Positions 49,395-61,273 of a stretch of DNA of 64,000 nucleotides are shown here, in pieces (within the stretch, counting starts at the first letter, position 1; each line of letters begins with the position of its first letter). The DNA is from Tetrahymena elliotti 4EA. Its lineage: Eukaryota > Ciliophora > Oligohymenophorea > Hymenostomatida > Tetrahymenidae. The notes below the pieces were generated by a model. That model was not told the origin of the DNA. It made no database searches and saw nothing but the letters and a program-made list of their open reading frames with translations. The stretch covers positions 774,316 to 838,315 of the forward strand of contig JH720324.1 in assembly GCA_000231825.2 (NCBI GenBank), read 5' to 3'. The translations under genes were made by a program, and so were the position numbers.

Positions 49395-50187
49395 ATTAAT
49401 TACTCTACTTAATTAAAGAAATCAGACACAAATGGGGTAGAAATAACCCTTCTTTCCTCTTTCTCTTAATCATCTTACAAATAAATATCGCCGTTTGCTA
49501 CAGTCTATTTATAAAGTAAAATATTACAATAAAAATGGAATAACAATTACCATTTTATTTTAAAACTAGATAAAGTCTTTCTGAATATTTAACATGCATT
49601 TATAAGCTTCTTGCTTAATTTCTTATTTATGGGATCATCTTTACAATATTTCCAAGGTAAATATTTAATTAAATACTATTTTAAATTAATTAATTGATAG
49701 ATAAATAGCAATCAAGCTGTAACATTTTAAAATCATTCAATAACATTTACTTGCTAAATATAAGGTTAATAGTAACAAGATTTTTGATGAAAAGCGAAGA
49801 GGAAAATCATATATCTTATGTATACTCTTTGGATGTCTTTTTGAATGCATACTTTGTCTTTCTAGTTTTTAACTACATATGTTTAGTATTAAATCAATTA
49901 ATTAAGTAAAGTTATTCAAAGTATTTATCTAATAAAAATAAAAGCTTATATTGACACCTTTCTGGAAAGATAGTAACTCCTTCTTCATAGTTATAGTTAG
50001 TTCTAGTCTTAACTTATATGCTAATTACAGATTTTACTATATATTCTTTAAATTTTATTCAAGTAAAAATTAATAATTTTTATTTTCTTACTAATTAATT
50101 TCATATTCCAAAAGTTCTACCAGATGTTAAAAAAATAGAGTCCTTTTTAATACCAATTGGTCTATAAGTAGCTATCAATATAATCAT
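49395..50187 (-). CDS. Possible multi-exon hypothetical protein
   Basis: Several minus-strand exons look protein-like but their joining is uncertain. From the 5' end: MIILIATYRPIGIKKDSIFL (ATG at 50187), then after a GTA/AAAG intron EYIVKSVISIQVKTRTNYNY and EEGVTIFPE; a middle piece KDKVCIQKDIQRVYIRYMIF; then QEAYKCMLNIQKDFIQFQNK joined by a 46-nt intron (GTAATT...AAATAG) to TVANGDIYLQDDQEKEERRV and ISTPFVSDFFNQVEQLI. The final frame has no TGA until it is well inside the antisense of the plus-strand gene at 49051-49392, so the real end probably needs another intron near 49400. No family is recognised. The start, the middle exons and the end are all provisional. Confidence 0.35.
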
Positions 50188-52039
50188 GGTTATTTTTAAC
50201 CACAACTATTATTTATTTATGATTCATTATTTTTTATGATATTTCTTATTTGTATTATTTAATTTTAAAAACTCACAAAACTATCTTCTTCTTTTTGCAA
50301 ACAATTTAATAAACAAAAAAATTAGTTTATTGTAAATTTATAAATTTCCCTCAAGAACCTTAATAAGCAAAATAAATTTATAAAAATTGTATTAAATTTA
50401 TTTATTTTAAATAAACATCATATTAGATTTGTTTTAGTTGTCATAATTTTCTTTTATGTGTTAAATGTAACTGAGATTGATATTATTTAACAATAATAAG
50501 CTAGAAGGAATTTTGATTTTTTTATCAATCTAAAATTGTAAATAAATAATCATTCTCACTTTTTCGTTTTTTAAACAATGGAAAATTAAATTCTAATTAA
50601 TTAAAGATTAAATCTCTTAATTAGCCTTTAGAATCAAAATTTGTTAACTTAAAATGCTACATTTAAGTTATATCTTAAAAAATAAAGAAAAAAAAAGTTT
50701 TGAAAATGGATGAATAAATTATGAATTCAGTTACTTAGATTGAATAAGTATGTATGAAAGTTTTAAAAACAATTTCCTTGTCAACAAAACTTGAAATTCA
50801 AATTAAAGTAATCCTATAGTTTTATTCTGAAAAAAGGAATATTTTAATCAAAATATAAGCATTTTTAGAGTTATCAGCTATTTAAATAAGTTTGAAAATA
50901 AGAACTGTTAACTTAATTTAAATAAAACTAAATACATAATTTAATTAAGGAAAACGAAAAAATATGAAAATATTATTTACTTTCTTTCTTTGTATTTGCT
51001 CATTAATAATTACAAAATTATCTTTATTTATAATTTATAAGAGATTTACTTCCAAAATGCTTAAATAAATATTCACTCATTCCTAATTCTAATATAATAG
51101 ATATAATCGAATTTAAAAAAAAAAAATAAATAAACACCAAAAAACCAGGTGAAAAAAGTAACTGTAAACTGTATAACTGTATGTAGCCGAACAGGCAGTA
51201 CCCTAGGGTACTATACATATATATATATATAATCGAATTTTTGATTCAGGTCTCTTCAACTTAGGTTTTTTTTTAGCAAATTTTCCTTAAATTTCTACCC
51301 TAAAGCTTAATTTTTAGTAATTTATTAAAAGTTTGTTTTTTTATCAAAGAAATTATTTTACAACATTTTAAATTAAAACCTTAGAGGTAATTTATTTAAA
51401 TTATTTTAAAATAAAAAGGAAAAATTTAATTATAAGTATCAAGGAATTTTAAAGCTTATTTGAATGCTTAGTAATATAAAGAGGTATAATGTCATTAAAA
51501 TAAATTTTAAGTAAACAATTTTTTTAATTTTCATTTAAAGAGTATTAAAAATATTAATTTATTTATTAAAAGAAAAAATCAGGACATTTTATTTTAAAAT
51601 GACAATTAAATTTAGATAGGTGCTCAAAATTGTTAAAAAAATATTCAAGGATAGTTAAATATTCTTTGAAAATTTGGAGAAAGGTTGAATTAAATCATTC
51701 AATTTAAAGTTGACAAATTTATTATGATAGTAATCATTCTTCGAATTAAATGGTATTTTTTTATTTGTTTCTTTCTTATTTTTATTAAGGATAATAGATA
51801 AATGCAAAACTCTATGATGATTAAACTGCAAATTTGAATTATGTAGAATAAAATTATGAAAGTATTATTGTATTAAAATGATACAAACTTTTTGTATTGA
51901 CCAAAAGTAAAGTACAATTTACTTTAAAGTTTCTTTTTAGATAAAATGAATAAAATGTAAAAAAAATGTATTTTTATGTTAAATTTAAGAGTAAAAATAA
52001 AATAACTTTTATTTAAAATAATTTATTTCATTATAATTT
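50188..52039. other. Long intergenic region
   Basis: About 1.85 kb; a direct-repeat-bounded, less AT-rich segment lies at 51101-51240. Otherwise AT-rich with no frame that holds up. Confidence 0.5.
51101..51240. repeat. Segment bounded by 14-bp direct repeats, with A-tract, palindrome and AT microsatellite
   Basis: ATATAATCGAATTT occurs at 51101-51114 and again at 51227-51240. Between them lie, in order, an A-rich tract (51115-51140), a patch of unusual composition (CCAGGTG, GTAGCCGAACAGGCAG), the 16-nt perfect palindrome AGTACCCTAGGGTACT (51197-51212) and an (AT)n run (about 51216-51231). The arrangement recalls a retroposed sequence with target-site duplication and A-tail, but no parent RNA was recognised. 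Confidence 0.55.
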
Positions 52040-53304
52040 TCATGCAAAGCTTTTTTCTTCAATTCCATAAACTAATGGATCAATGCAATGAACTAAGAAA
52101 GGATTAGAGTGTTGTAAAAGGAGATAAGCTAATTTTAAGGTTTTCCATTTATCATCATCATTTTCAGGATTGAAAGAATCAATTAAATCTTTGATATCCT
52201 AAGCAATTTGCTTAACTTAGTCTATGCATTTTCCAAACTTCTAAATTGGAGTAAAGTTATTCCAGTTTTCTTCAATACATCTTCCATTAACATATCCTAC
52301 GCCTCTTCCGTAAGAAAGTTTTTGGCAAGAAACTCCAATATCAGTCATTTCAGAGGGACAATCAGGAGAGCAAACACCTAAATATTATAATAACGTTTAT
52401 TTAATCATAATTTTGATGCTTAATTGAAATTTACAGCAAGCGACATTGTGGAAGTTCTAGGCACACTTTGGATACATGATAGCACCCCACTATTTATTAA
52501 TAAATACATTTAATAAATTAATATTATAGAATTTTCTTTTTATTCAAAAACAATTTAAAAAAATAAATTTTAAATATACTTGTTCACAGCCTTATGGGTT
52601 CTCGTTTTAGCATCTAGAACTGGCCTAATATTATAAGTACATTATTATGATATTTATTAATTTATTTTAGAAAAAGTTCTACATTGTTAAGATTAAGTCC
52701 ATCTCCAAATTTCCAAGGATAACCAACACCTCTACCATAAGCATCAGGCTTAGCACAATATAAACCATCATCTCTGAAATGAGAAGGGCAATCTTAAGCA
52801 CAAACTATGAAGTGTTAATAAATTAGTTAATAAATAAATAATATTATTAATCTAAATTGACGTAATATAATAAAGAATTAATAAGATAAGAATATTAATA
52901 AAGAATAAGAGAGAGATTATTGAATTATTTAATTTACTGCAACAACCGAAAGAATGGTAACCTTCTTTACATTTAGGATACCAGATAAGACCCCATTTTT
53001 CACAATCACTTGAGTTGTCATTCTAACATCTTTTTTCACCAGTCATCCAGCAAGTAGCATCAGCGCATTTTTAAATAGCCTTGTCTAAAACTTTCAATAA
53101 ATCACCTAATTATTCAAATGCTTTCTTAAAATCTAATCTAAAGATATCATCAATGACATTTTATAAATTCGTGAAAGTGCCCTTAACATTGGTAAAGCAT
53201 TAATCCAAATCAGAGAGTCTGCTTTCTCTTAAATTGAATGTCTAGACGCTCTGTGCTGAAACAGCAGCCAAACTTATTAACAATATTAAAATAAATTTGT
53301 TCAT
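52040..53304 (-). CDS. Secreted cysteine-rich protein with C-P-x-M-x-D-x-G / Y-G-R-G-V-G repeats, copy 1
   Basis: ATG at 53304 begins a signal peptide (MNKFILILLISLAAVSAQS), so the protein is secreted or granule/surface-borne. Exon 1 ends at 52938 after WYPKCKEGYHSFGCC; exon 2 (52806-52683) codes CAQDCPSHFRDDGLYCAKPD and YGRGVGYPW; later small exons code RCQNENPQGCEQ, WGAIMYPKCAQNFHNVAC and CPSEMTDIGVSCQKLSYGRG; the last ends CIDPLVYGIEEKSFA, TGA at 52042-52040. Thus a Cys-rich module (W/Y-P-K-C...C-C...C-x-x-D-C-P...D-x-G-x-x-C-x-K-x-x-Y-G-R-G-x-G) occurs twice, flanked by alpha-helical ends without Cys. The same module appears in secreted proteins of other protists; function is unknown to me. 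Introns interrupt between modules. Tandem neighbour of copy 2, same strand, 1.2 kb away. Confidence 0.82.
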
Positions 53305-54548
53305 ATGTTTTGTTAATTAAAGCCTAATCTTTCTTTTAACAATTTTCTTAGAAATATTCTTTATGAGTTAATATTAATTATTATCAACTACATAATTACA
53401 TATAATCCCAATAAATTGATTACTAACTCACTAAAAAACTAGTGGTATCAGTTTTTATTTATATACAAATCTTGGCAATAATGACGATAGTTAATAAAGA
53501 ATAAAAACTTGTTTTTTTTGAATGAAATTCTCTTCTAAGTAAGCAAAAATATTCTTTAAAAATTTTTCCAATCTCCCCCTTTTAGATTTTTAATAGCTTA
53601 GGTGTAACAATAATATGCATTATATAGTTTATAAAATTTGACAAAATAAAAAAATAAAATTTAAATCATATCATTGATTTTAGCCTAGCAAATTTTTCAA
53701 TACTGTGAAGTAAAAATAAACATATTTCTCATCAATTTACACCGGAAATAAATAAAATGGATATTTTTAATAAATTATTTTGTAGTTGGAAAAGGTTTAA
53801 AACGGTCTTGGTAGAATTAGAATAATCAAAGAGATTTCTAATTAATTTAGATAAATAATTAATAAGCATAAAATCACAAAATCATCTTTGAATATTTTTA
53901 TGTAAAAGTTTGATTTTAATAAAATTTAAATAAGTAATAGGTTCTCAATCATAAAGAAACCTTTGAATTTAACTTTAAAGTTGTAAATAAATTTTACATA
54001 AATGTTTAGAAAAATATATGGATATTAGTTTATTTGTGTAGGAGTTAATAAAGGATTTCTAAAATTAGATCTATGGGATATTACTAAAATTTATTCATAA
54101 ATACAGACATTAATTAGAAATTGTAAACAACTTATTTTGTTTTTTAATCAAAATTTTTGTCTAAATTAGATACTCAAACAAATTTTTTATAAATTAAATG
54201 TAAATTTTCTCTTGAAAGATTCTATGGAATTAATCGATAGCTCTCAAGACTAACGTACAATTTTATTGTATTTCAAAATAAATAAATAATTGATTAAATT
54301 TATTAAAAAAATAAAGAAATTATTGATTTGGTTTTTTTAAATTTTCAGTTTCAGCTTGTATTTTGTAGAAATGATATCTGATTTTAGAATTGTATTAAGT
54401 AAGAAAAATTTTAATTTTATAGTTTCAGGTTTAAATGATATTTCAATTTTAATTCATTAAGAAAGAAGTAATTTTACAAAAATGTCCATATAACATTAAG
54501 CAAATACTAAAAAATAAATATTTAATAATAAATGAAATTAGTTTTTAT
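53305..54548. other. Intergenic spacer between tandem paralogues
   Basis: About 1.2 kb, AT-rich, promoter of copy 1 expected at its left end. No other feature is seen. Confidence 0.5.
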
Positions 54549-55914
54549 TCAATAAGAGCTGACTAATGTATCAACACAGTGTTCCAAGAATGGGTTTGTA
54601 TGTTATAGTAAAACATAGGCTAATTTTAGAGTGTTCCACATGTCAGACTTATCTTCAACAGATTAAACTAAATCTTCAATATCTTTTACTATTTATTCAG
54701 CTTATTAAACACACTTTCCGAATTTTTCAATTGGAGTAAAATCATTCCAATTTTCTTCAATACATTTTCCATTAACAAAACCTACACCTCTTCCATAAGT
54801 TTTTTTTTGGCAAGAGACTCCGATATCAGTCATTCCAGTTGGGCAGTTTGGTGAACATATGCCTAAATTAATTTTAAGTTAATTAATATTTTAAAGTTTT
54901 TTTTCTAAATAAAAAATATTATCTTACAACAATCGAAGTTATGGAAGTTGGCCTTGCACTTAGGATAAATAACTAGTCCCCACTTTTATTTGATATTATT
55001 AAATAAATTAGATAAGTTGTAAAGTAATTTAATTTAATTATCGAATTTTTAGCCACATATTCTTTTGAATTTTAGTAATTTATTTTAATCAACCTAAAAA
55101 TATCAAATGATAGCTGATTCTTTCATATTTGAGAAGCTTATTTACCTATTCACAACCAAGTTATGGGTTGTCATGCTCACATCTTTGCATGGCCTTTTTT
55201 CGTAAAAAAATCATTATTATAGTTTCATACTCTAGAAAATTTTATTTTTACTTTGTTAAGAGAGAGATCATCACCGAATTCCCAAGGATAACCAACTCCT
55301 CTTCCATAAGAAGATGGCTTAGCACATTCGAATCCTTAGTCTGCAAATCCAGAGGGGCAATCTTAAACACAAACTTGATTACATAATTTAATTAGAAAAA
55401 ATGTTAAATATTGTTTTTAATTAATAACAAAAAAGTAATTAATAATTCTTATAATGAATTGATCATGAAATTAATTGATTATTCAACATCTCATTTAAAT
55501 CATCATTTCTTTATATACTTGCTATATTTTATTTATTAAGTTTTTACTGCAACAACCATCAGCGTGATATCCATTCTTGCACTTAGGATACCAAATTAAA
55601 CCTGATTCTTCACAAACTCCTTCAGTTTCATTTTCACATCTTTGTTAAGCTTTCATCCAGCAAGTTGCATCTGCACATCTTTCAATGACCTTGTCTAAAA
55701 CTTTCATAAGATCTCCAAGCTCTTAAAGTGCCTTCTTAAATTCTAACTATTTAAGTTCTTCAGCGATCTATTTTAAGTCCCCACCTGACTTTTCAATGTC
55801 TCCAAAGCATTAAGCAATATCAGATTCTCCCTTTAGGTAACTCTTAGAAATGAATGCTTAGGCAGAGAAGACAAGAAGGGAAACAAACAAAATTGAAGAA
55901 AAAGTGTTTTTCAT
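54549..55914 (-). CDS. Secreted cysteine-rich protein, copy 2
   Basis: Paralogue of the gene at 52040-53304 with the same exon plan. ATG at 55914 opens a signal peptide (MKNTFSSILFVSLLVFSAQA). Exon 1 ends WYPKCKNGYHADGCC before a GTAAAAAC donor; following exons code CPSGFADQGFECAKPSSYGR, RCEHDNPQLGCEQ, a Y-P-K-C exon, and CPTGMTDIGVSCQKKTYGRG, ending FLEHCVDTLVSSY with TGA at 54551-54549. The two copies keep all modular cysteines but differ widely in the N-terminal helix and introns, so the duplication is not recent. The short exon around 55200 uses an AAAAAAG acceptor. Expected to be secreted via ER or dense-core granules; inferred only from the leader and Cys density. Confidence 0.82.
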
Positions 55915-56398
55915 GATTGAATTAAAATAGAATCTTTTTGACAATTAATTATAAAAAGTTTGTTTTTATGAGTTTCTCTTTCAATTTAAAGTAATTTCTT
56001 TTCTAGTTTAATTTGTAATTTATATTTTTTTCAATTAATAATGATGATATATAGTACAAAAATGACGTCTCAAAAAAAAACAATAAATTATCTTATATTT
56101 TATCAGTAATCTACATTTCTTTTATTAAAAATATCACTATTCATTAAATAAATTAACTAGAATTAAATTTTTTAATAGATATTTCAATGAATAAATATGC
56201 TCATAAAAAAAAATCTTTATTTAATTCCAAATTATTTCTAAATTTGAATGTTGGAAAATAATCTATTCATTAACAATAAAAAGAAGTTGCTCAATCTATT
56301 TTAATAAATTTAAAAAGAAGGAGTTTATAATAATAGAATTTCTTGTATTTGAACTACTCAAAAAATTAGTTTTCTAAAATAAATAAAATTAACTTTTA
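55915..56398. other. Intergenic
   Basis: AT-rich spacer between copy 2 and the decayed copy 3; nothing recognised. Confidence 0.5.
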
Positions 56399-57460
56399 TT
56401 CAATAAGAGCTGACTAAGGGATCAACACGGTGTCCAAGAATGGATTGATATATTAAAGTAAAAAATAGGCGAATTTAAAGGTATACCACATGTCAAAAAA
56501 TATTAAATAACTAACAATTCATTCAGTTTATAAAACACACTTTCCAAATTTTTCAATTGGAGTAAAGTTGTTACAATTTTCTTCAATCCATTCCATTTTA
56601 CATCCATAATATCGACACCTCTTCCATAAGTTTCTTTTTGATAAGAGACTCTGATATCAGCCATACTAGTTAGGCAGTTTGGTGAACATTTGCCTAAATT
56701 AATTTTAAGTTAATTAGAGTTTTAAACTATTCTTTCTAAATAAAAAATATTATCTTAAAACAATCGAAGTTATGGAAGTTGGCCTTGAACTTAGGATAAA
56801 TAACAGATTCCCACTTTTGTTTGATATAATTAAATAAATTAGGTAAGTTGTGATGTAATTTAATTATTAAATTAAACATTATTTAGACTTTAGTAATTTA
56901 TTTTAATCAACCTAAAAATATCAAATGATAATGAGAAATTTTCATTTTAAAATCATTCTCTTTAAATTTTTATTATTACTTTTTTAAGAGTGAGATGATA
57001 ACCAAATTCCCAAGTTTAACCAACTCCTCATCTTTAAGAAAAAGGCTTAGCATATTTAAATCTTTAGCCAGTAATTCCAGAGGTGCAATCCTAAACACAA
57101 ACTTGATTACATAATTGAATTAGTAAAATTTTTTAACTATTATTTTTAATTAATAACAAAAAAGGAATGAATAATTATTAAAATAATTGATCATGTAATT
57201 ATTTGATTATTTAATAACTCATTCATCATCTTTTCTTTATTTATTTTGTTTAATTATTTATTTAGTTTTTACTGCAACAACTATCAGCTTCAGCTGAATA
57301 TTGCACTTAGGATACAAAATTAAACCAGATTCTTCACATCTTTGTTAAGCTTTCTTCCAGCAAGTTAGTTGCATCTACACATCTTTCTATGGCTTGTTTA
57401 GAACTTTAATAAGATCAAATTCTTAAAGTGCCCTCTTAAATTCTAACTTTTTAAGCAAGA
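56399..57460 (-). pseudogene. Decayed third copy of the secreted Cys-rich gene
   Basis: Runs in the same direction and exon order as the copy at 54549-55914 and is close to it at nucleotide level (for example CAACACGGTGT... against CAACACAGTGT at the 3' end, the AATCGAAGTTATGGAAGTTGG block at 56762, and the CAGCAAGTTAGTTGCATCTACA block near 57358). It is broken: the DIGVSC region reads ADIRVSY-like, the cysteines around 56640 and 57290 are partly lost, segments are deleted or inserted (an extra TTAG at 57365, loss of the ETEGVCEE region), and the 5' part with signal peptide is absent beyond about 57460. Most likely a recent tandem duplicate that has degenerated. Confidence 0.8.
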
Positions 57461-58158
57461 TATCTAAATTTAAAAGAATTTTTGTACTTTAAAATTTTTT
57501 TCACAAATAACAATTTTTTTCTTTTAAAATTATCGAATTAAAATATTTTTTTCTATTTAGCAATTTAAAAAGAATGGGTTAAATAAGGCTCTAATTTTTT
57601 AAGAATTTAATTTTTTGCAAAATATTTTTATTTACAACATTTAAAGTAATTAAATAGAATGTTCTTAAAATAAATTAATATTTTTTGTTATTTTTCAATA
57701 TCTATTTTAATTCACAAATTTTTTCTGATCATCTGAAAAAAATAATTAAGAAAAAGAAAGATATTTTTATATATATTAATTAGAAGTCTCTTTTTTCTAA
57801 TAGAAAAGAAAATGATAAAAATGTGCCTACTTTGTAGCTCTTTATCTACAAATATCTTTAATATTAAAAATAGCACAAACTATGTTATATTAGAAGAATT
57901 TAGTTTTGCTATTATTAACATATATTGCTTTAAAAGATTAGAAAACTCAACATATCTTTTAATATAGAATCCTTCTATATATAGTAAAGATTTTAATTAA
58001 AAGTAATATTTAAACTAAGTAAGAATAATCTATGATTTTAATATTAAAATATTGGATATCGAATTTCAGTTCTTAATTGAAACATATTGTAAAGTTAAGA
58101 GGAATATTAATAATCAATTCATTTTCATATATTTGGTTTAAAAAAGAAGAAATAAAAA
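57461..58158. other. Intergenic / unresolved 5' region of LRR gene E
   Basis: AT-rich. A frame in phase with the first LRR half-repeat is open upstream to about 58030 but contains no ATG, so a further 5' exon cannot be excluded. Confidence 0.4.
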
Positions 58159-60333
58159 TGAAAAATTAGCAAAATAAACTCTTCAAAAATCTATAAAATG
58201 TAAAGTTTGGCTCATTCTAATTTATTTTAATTATCATCGAATTTAAAAGTTTTTAGATTCAACAGAACTATCATCTCTTACAAGCGTTTAAATTGATTTA
58301 ATGTAAATTTAAGATATTAATTTGCTTTAATTTCATACTGCTAAACATATTTACAGGTAGAATTTGATTGGTTCAAATGGTGCTTTAGATTTGGGTTAAG
58401 GCTTATCAAAGTGTATTAATCTTACAAATTTACAACTAGATATTAGGTAAAAATCAATGGTTAATTAGGAGATAATTTAAATAGAAAAGAACAGATTTTT
58501 AATTTATTTATTTAAAGTATTATTGATTATATAAGCTACTCTTCTTCAGAATTATTTATTATTCTCTAGCATCTATTTTATCCTAATTTTGATAAATATT
58601 ATAAAATTTTTCTAATGTTTAAAAAGCGAGAATTTAATTAACCACCAAGGTGCTTCTAACTTCAGTTCTGGTTTAGCACATTGTATTAATATCTAAATTT
58701 TGGCTCTTCAATTCTAGTAAGAATAGATATTAATAAGTTTCATGATTACTAAGTTTTTCTACCTATCACTTAATATAATTTAAAAAGCTTCAATTTTATT
58801 GGTGATGAAGGATTATAGGATTTACTTACTGCTTTAAAAAAACTTAATAATCTCTCAACATTGGCACTTGAACTAAGGTAAGAATATTTATTTTGATAAT
58901 TATTATATTTGAAACAAAAAATTAGCTAAGCAAAATAAACATTTACTATTTAATCTTAATAAGTGATTTCAAATCTTTTCTACTTAAATTTGATAGTAAA
59001 CACTTTGCTGCAATTTTAATCAGCCTATTTCTTGATCTAATCAGATTTTTAAAATTAAATAAGATAAAATAAAATTGGTGATCAGGGTACATCGAATTTG
59101 GGAAGTACATTAACTTAGTTTATTAATCTTGAAAATTTGAAACTTGATTTGAGGTAAAAAAATAGTAAATTTATTACTTTTGGTAGATAAAAAAACAAAT
59201 TTAAAAAAATAATTATATCTTGTTTTATTTAATTCAAATCTAATTTGATAATTTGTTTTATATTTTTCAAAATATCTAAATAGTTTTAATTTGATTGGGG
59301 ATCAAGGTCTATAAGATCTAAGTTGTTATTTATCTTAATGTAGCAATCTCAAAACTCTAGGACTAAATCTTAGGTAGGAATAATTTAACAAAAAATCAAA
59401 ATAAAATTTGTTATTTAATTTTAGATATTTTAAAATAATTTCTTTTTTTATTTTTTGCTATTTTATAGAAATTTATAAATATTAAAAGGGAGAATGAAAT
59501 TGGTTCACATGAAGCATCAAAATTGGGTTATTTTTTAGATAAATTAAATTATCTATCAACTTTTACTTTAGATCTCAGGTAAAATTTATTTCTAAAAAAT
59601 TTTGGAATTAAAAACAAAAAAATAAAGCAAATAATTGATAAAATTATCTTTAATGAAATTTCATTTTATTCTTTAGTTAAAAATTTAATAACATTTTAGG
59701 ATTTTTACTTGTCTTTTTTTCATTTCAAAATTGAATTTTCTCTAATGTTCATAAAACAATTAAAAAGTAACAATTAAATTACTGATGAAAGTGCTTCAGA
59801 GTTGGGCAATTCTTTAGCTAGATGTACTAATCTCTCTTCTTTAACGCTTAATCTAAGGTAAAAAGATCTAACTTAATTTTTCATTATAAGTAAATCAGAT
59901 TACTAGCTTATTTCATATCGAGAAAATTTCTAAAAAAATTGAGCTATTTTTTGTGATTAATAAAGCTTTAATTAAATTGGTTACAAAGGATCATCTAGTC
60001 TATGTTCTGCTTTAGCTAATTGTAGTAAGCTCTCCACTTTGCAACTTGAACTCAAGTAAAATAACAAAATCAAATATAAGATATTATAAATTACTCATTA
60101 CTTTATATATTTAAACAATATACTATTAAATTTTCTTTTAATTTATACATTGATATAAAGATGAAGAGCTTTATTTTTATCTTTTTTATGCTTTTTTCCA
60201 ATATTTTTGAATGTTAAAAATATTATTAAAAAATCCAAATAGGTAAAAATTAGGTAAAAAAGAAGACTCATTTATTTTAAGAAGAAAAATATTTAACATA
60301 AAGAGATTAGTGAAAAAAACTCTAAAGATATGA
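58159..60333 (+). CDS. LRR protein E, one repeat per exon, start possibly broken
   Basis: Eight internal exons of exactly 90 nt (starts 58357, 58627, 58788, 59064, 59284, 59489, 59768, 59966) each code one LRR of the N-x-I-G-D-x-G-x-x-x-L-G-x-x-L-x-x-C-x-N-L-x-x-L-x-L-x-L-R type, all in the family phase. The last exon 60243-60333 ends FNIKRLVKKTLKI and TGA at 60331, matching the tails of LRR genes A and D. The first half-repeat (ELSSLTSVQIDL, ending at 58302) has no Met in its own frame. The ATG at 58159 (MKNQQNKLFKNLQN), placed like exon 1 of LRR gene A, is in a different frame and would need a 1-nt shift near the T-run at 58253. Either an extra 5' exon exists or the head is a pseudogene. 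A gap of 187 nt before the last exon contains a degenerate repeat near 60155. Confidence 0.7.
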
Positions 60334-60646
60334 ATGATTTTTATTTTGGGCAATAAATAAACTTTTGAGAGAAATAATTATATGAAACATAAATTAAGAT
60401 TTGAAAGGTTCTTATTAGTATATTTAATTTATTTATAAGATAGAAGGCTTTAGCTATAATAAAAGTAATATTTATATTCTGTATATTAGTATAATTTATC
60501 ATTTTTTAAACCCTTTATTTTCATCAAAATTGTTGAATTTTAATATTAACTATTTATTAATGGTATTAAGGGTTCAAAACTACCAATGTTTGATAGAATG
60601 AAGAGGATATTTTCTCTTATAGGAAGTCTATCAAATATCAATTTTT
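60334..60646. other. Convergent intergenic region
   Basis: About 310 bp between stops of LRR gene E and the zinc-finger gene; nothing recognised. Confidence 0.5.
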
Positions 60647-61273
60647 TCAATTATTGATATTTCTAGGTCTTCCAATCTGGCTTTTTTCTACAGCTAAATT
60701 ATTTGTTTTTTCTAAGGGATGTTAAACTTTTCCATGGTTGATTAAAGCACCTTTGTTTGCATATTGCTTATTGCAAAATCTGCATGTTTATTTTTTGTAG
60801 ATATATTATTTTTTAACACCCTTAGTTTTATTCTTTGAATTGGGTTTTCTTCCTCTTCTTCCACACACTACCAGAGCACATTCTCTAGTTTATTTTTCTG
60901 GATGATTTTTTTTAACATGATTAATTAAGCCTCCGTAATTACTATAGGTTTTAAAGCAAATACTGCAAGTATTTCTTGGATTTTTAGCAATTTTTTCAAT
61001 CTTTGTTTGATTGATTGACTCTAAGGTACTTTCTTCACTTTGTTTATTTTCACTTTAAGAAAAATCATTTTATTGTTAATATGAAGATGGAGTAATATTT
61101 TCAAAATCATTTTCATATAAGCTACTATTTTAGTTGAAATCAGAGAATAGATGTTCGAAAGGTTCTGAATTCTAATGAAAATTATTATCTAAATCAAAAT
61201 CATTTAATTAAAAATTTAATGAATTTTCATTTAAATTCATTGAATTTATGTTTTGATTATACCAATATTCCAT
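60647..61273 (-). CDS. C2H2 zinc-finger protein with basic G-R-R-G-R-K-P linker
   Basis: Intronless, 208 residues, ATG at 61273 (MEYWYNQNINSMNLNEN), TGA at 60649. The first ~95 residues are acidic and N/Q/S-rich, like an activation or disordered region. Two C2H2 fingers follow: CSICFKTYSNYGGLINHVKK with H-x4-H spacing near residues 108-129, and CRFCNKQYANKGALINHGKV near 167-188. Between them are CGRRGRKPNSKNK and, at the end, IGRPRN; both G-R-x-R-K-P/G-R-P-R patterns resemble AT-hooks and would suit AT-rich DNA. Probably a small sequence-specific DNA-binding protein in the nucleus. The strong similarity of the two fingers (Y-x-N-x-G-x-L-I-N-H) points to an internal duplication. Confidence 0.88.

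Noticed and set aside
51024..51218. Minus-strand 64-residue frame across the direct-repeat-bounded segment
   Set aside because: It runs through an A/T tract and the palindrome; no protein-like pattern and no support other than the absence of stops.
55129..55386. Plus-strand frame of 85 residues
   Set aside because: Antisense to exons and introns of the secreted Cys-rich gene copy 2.
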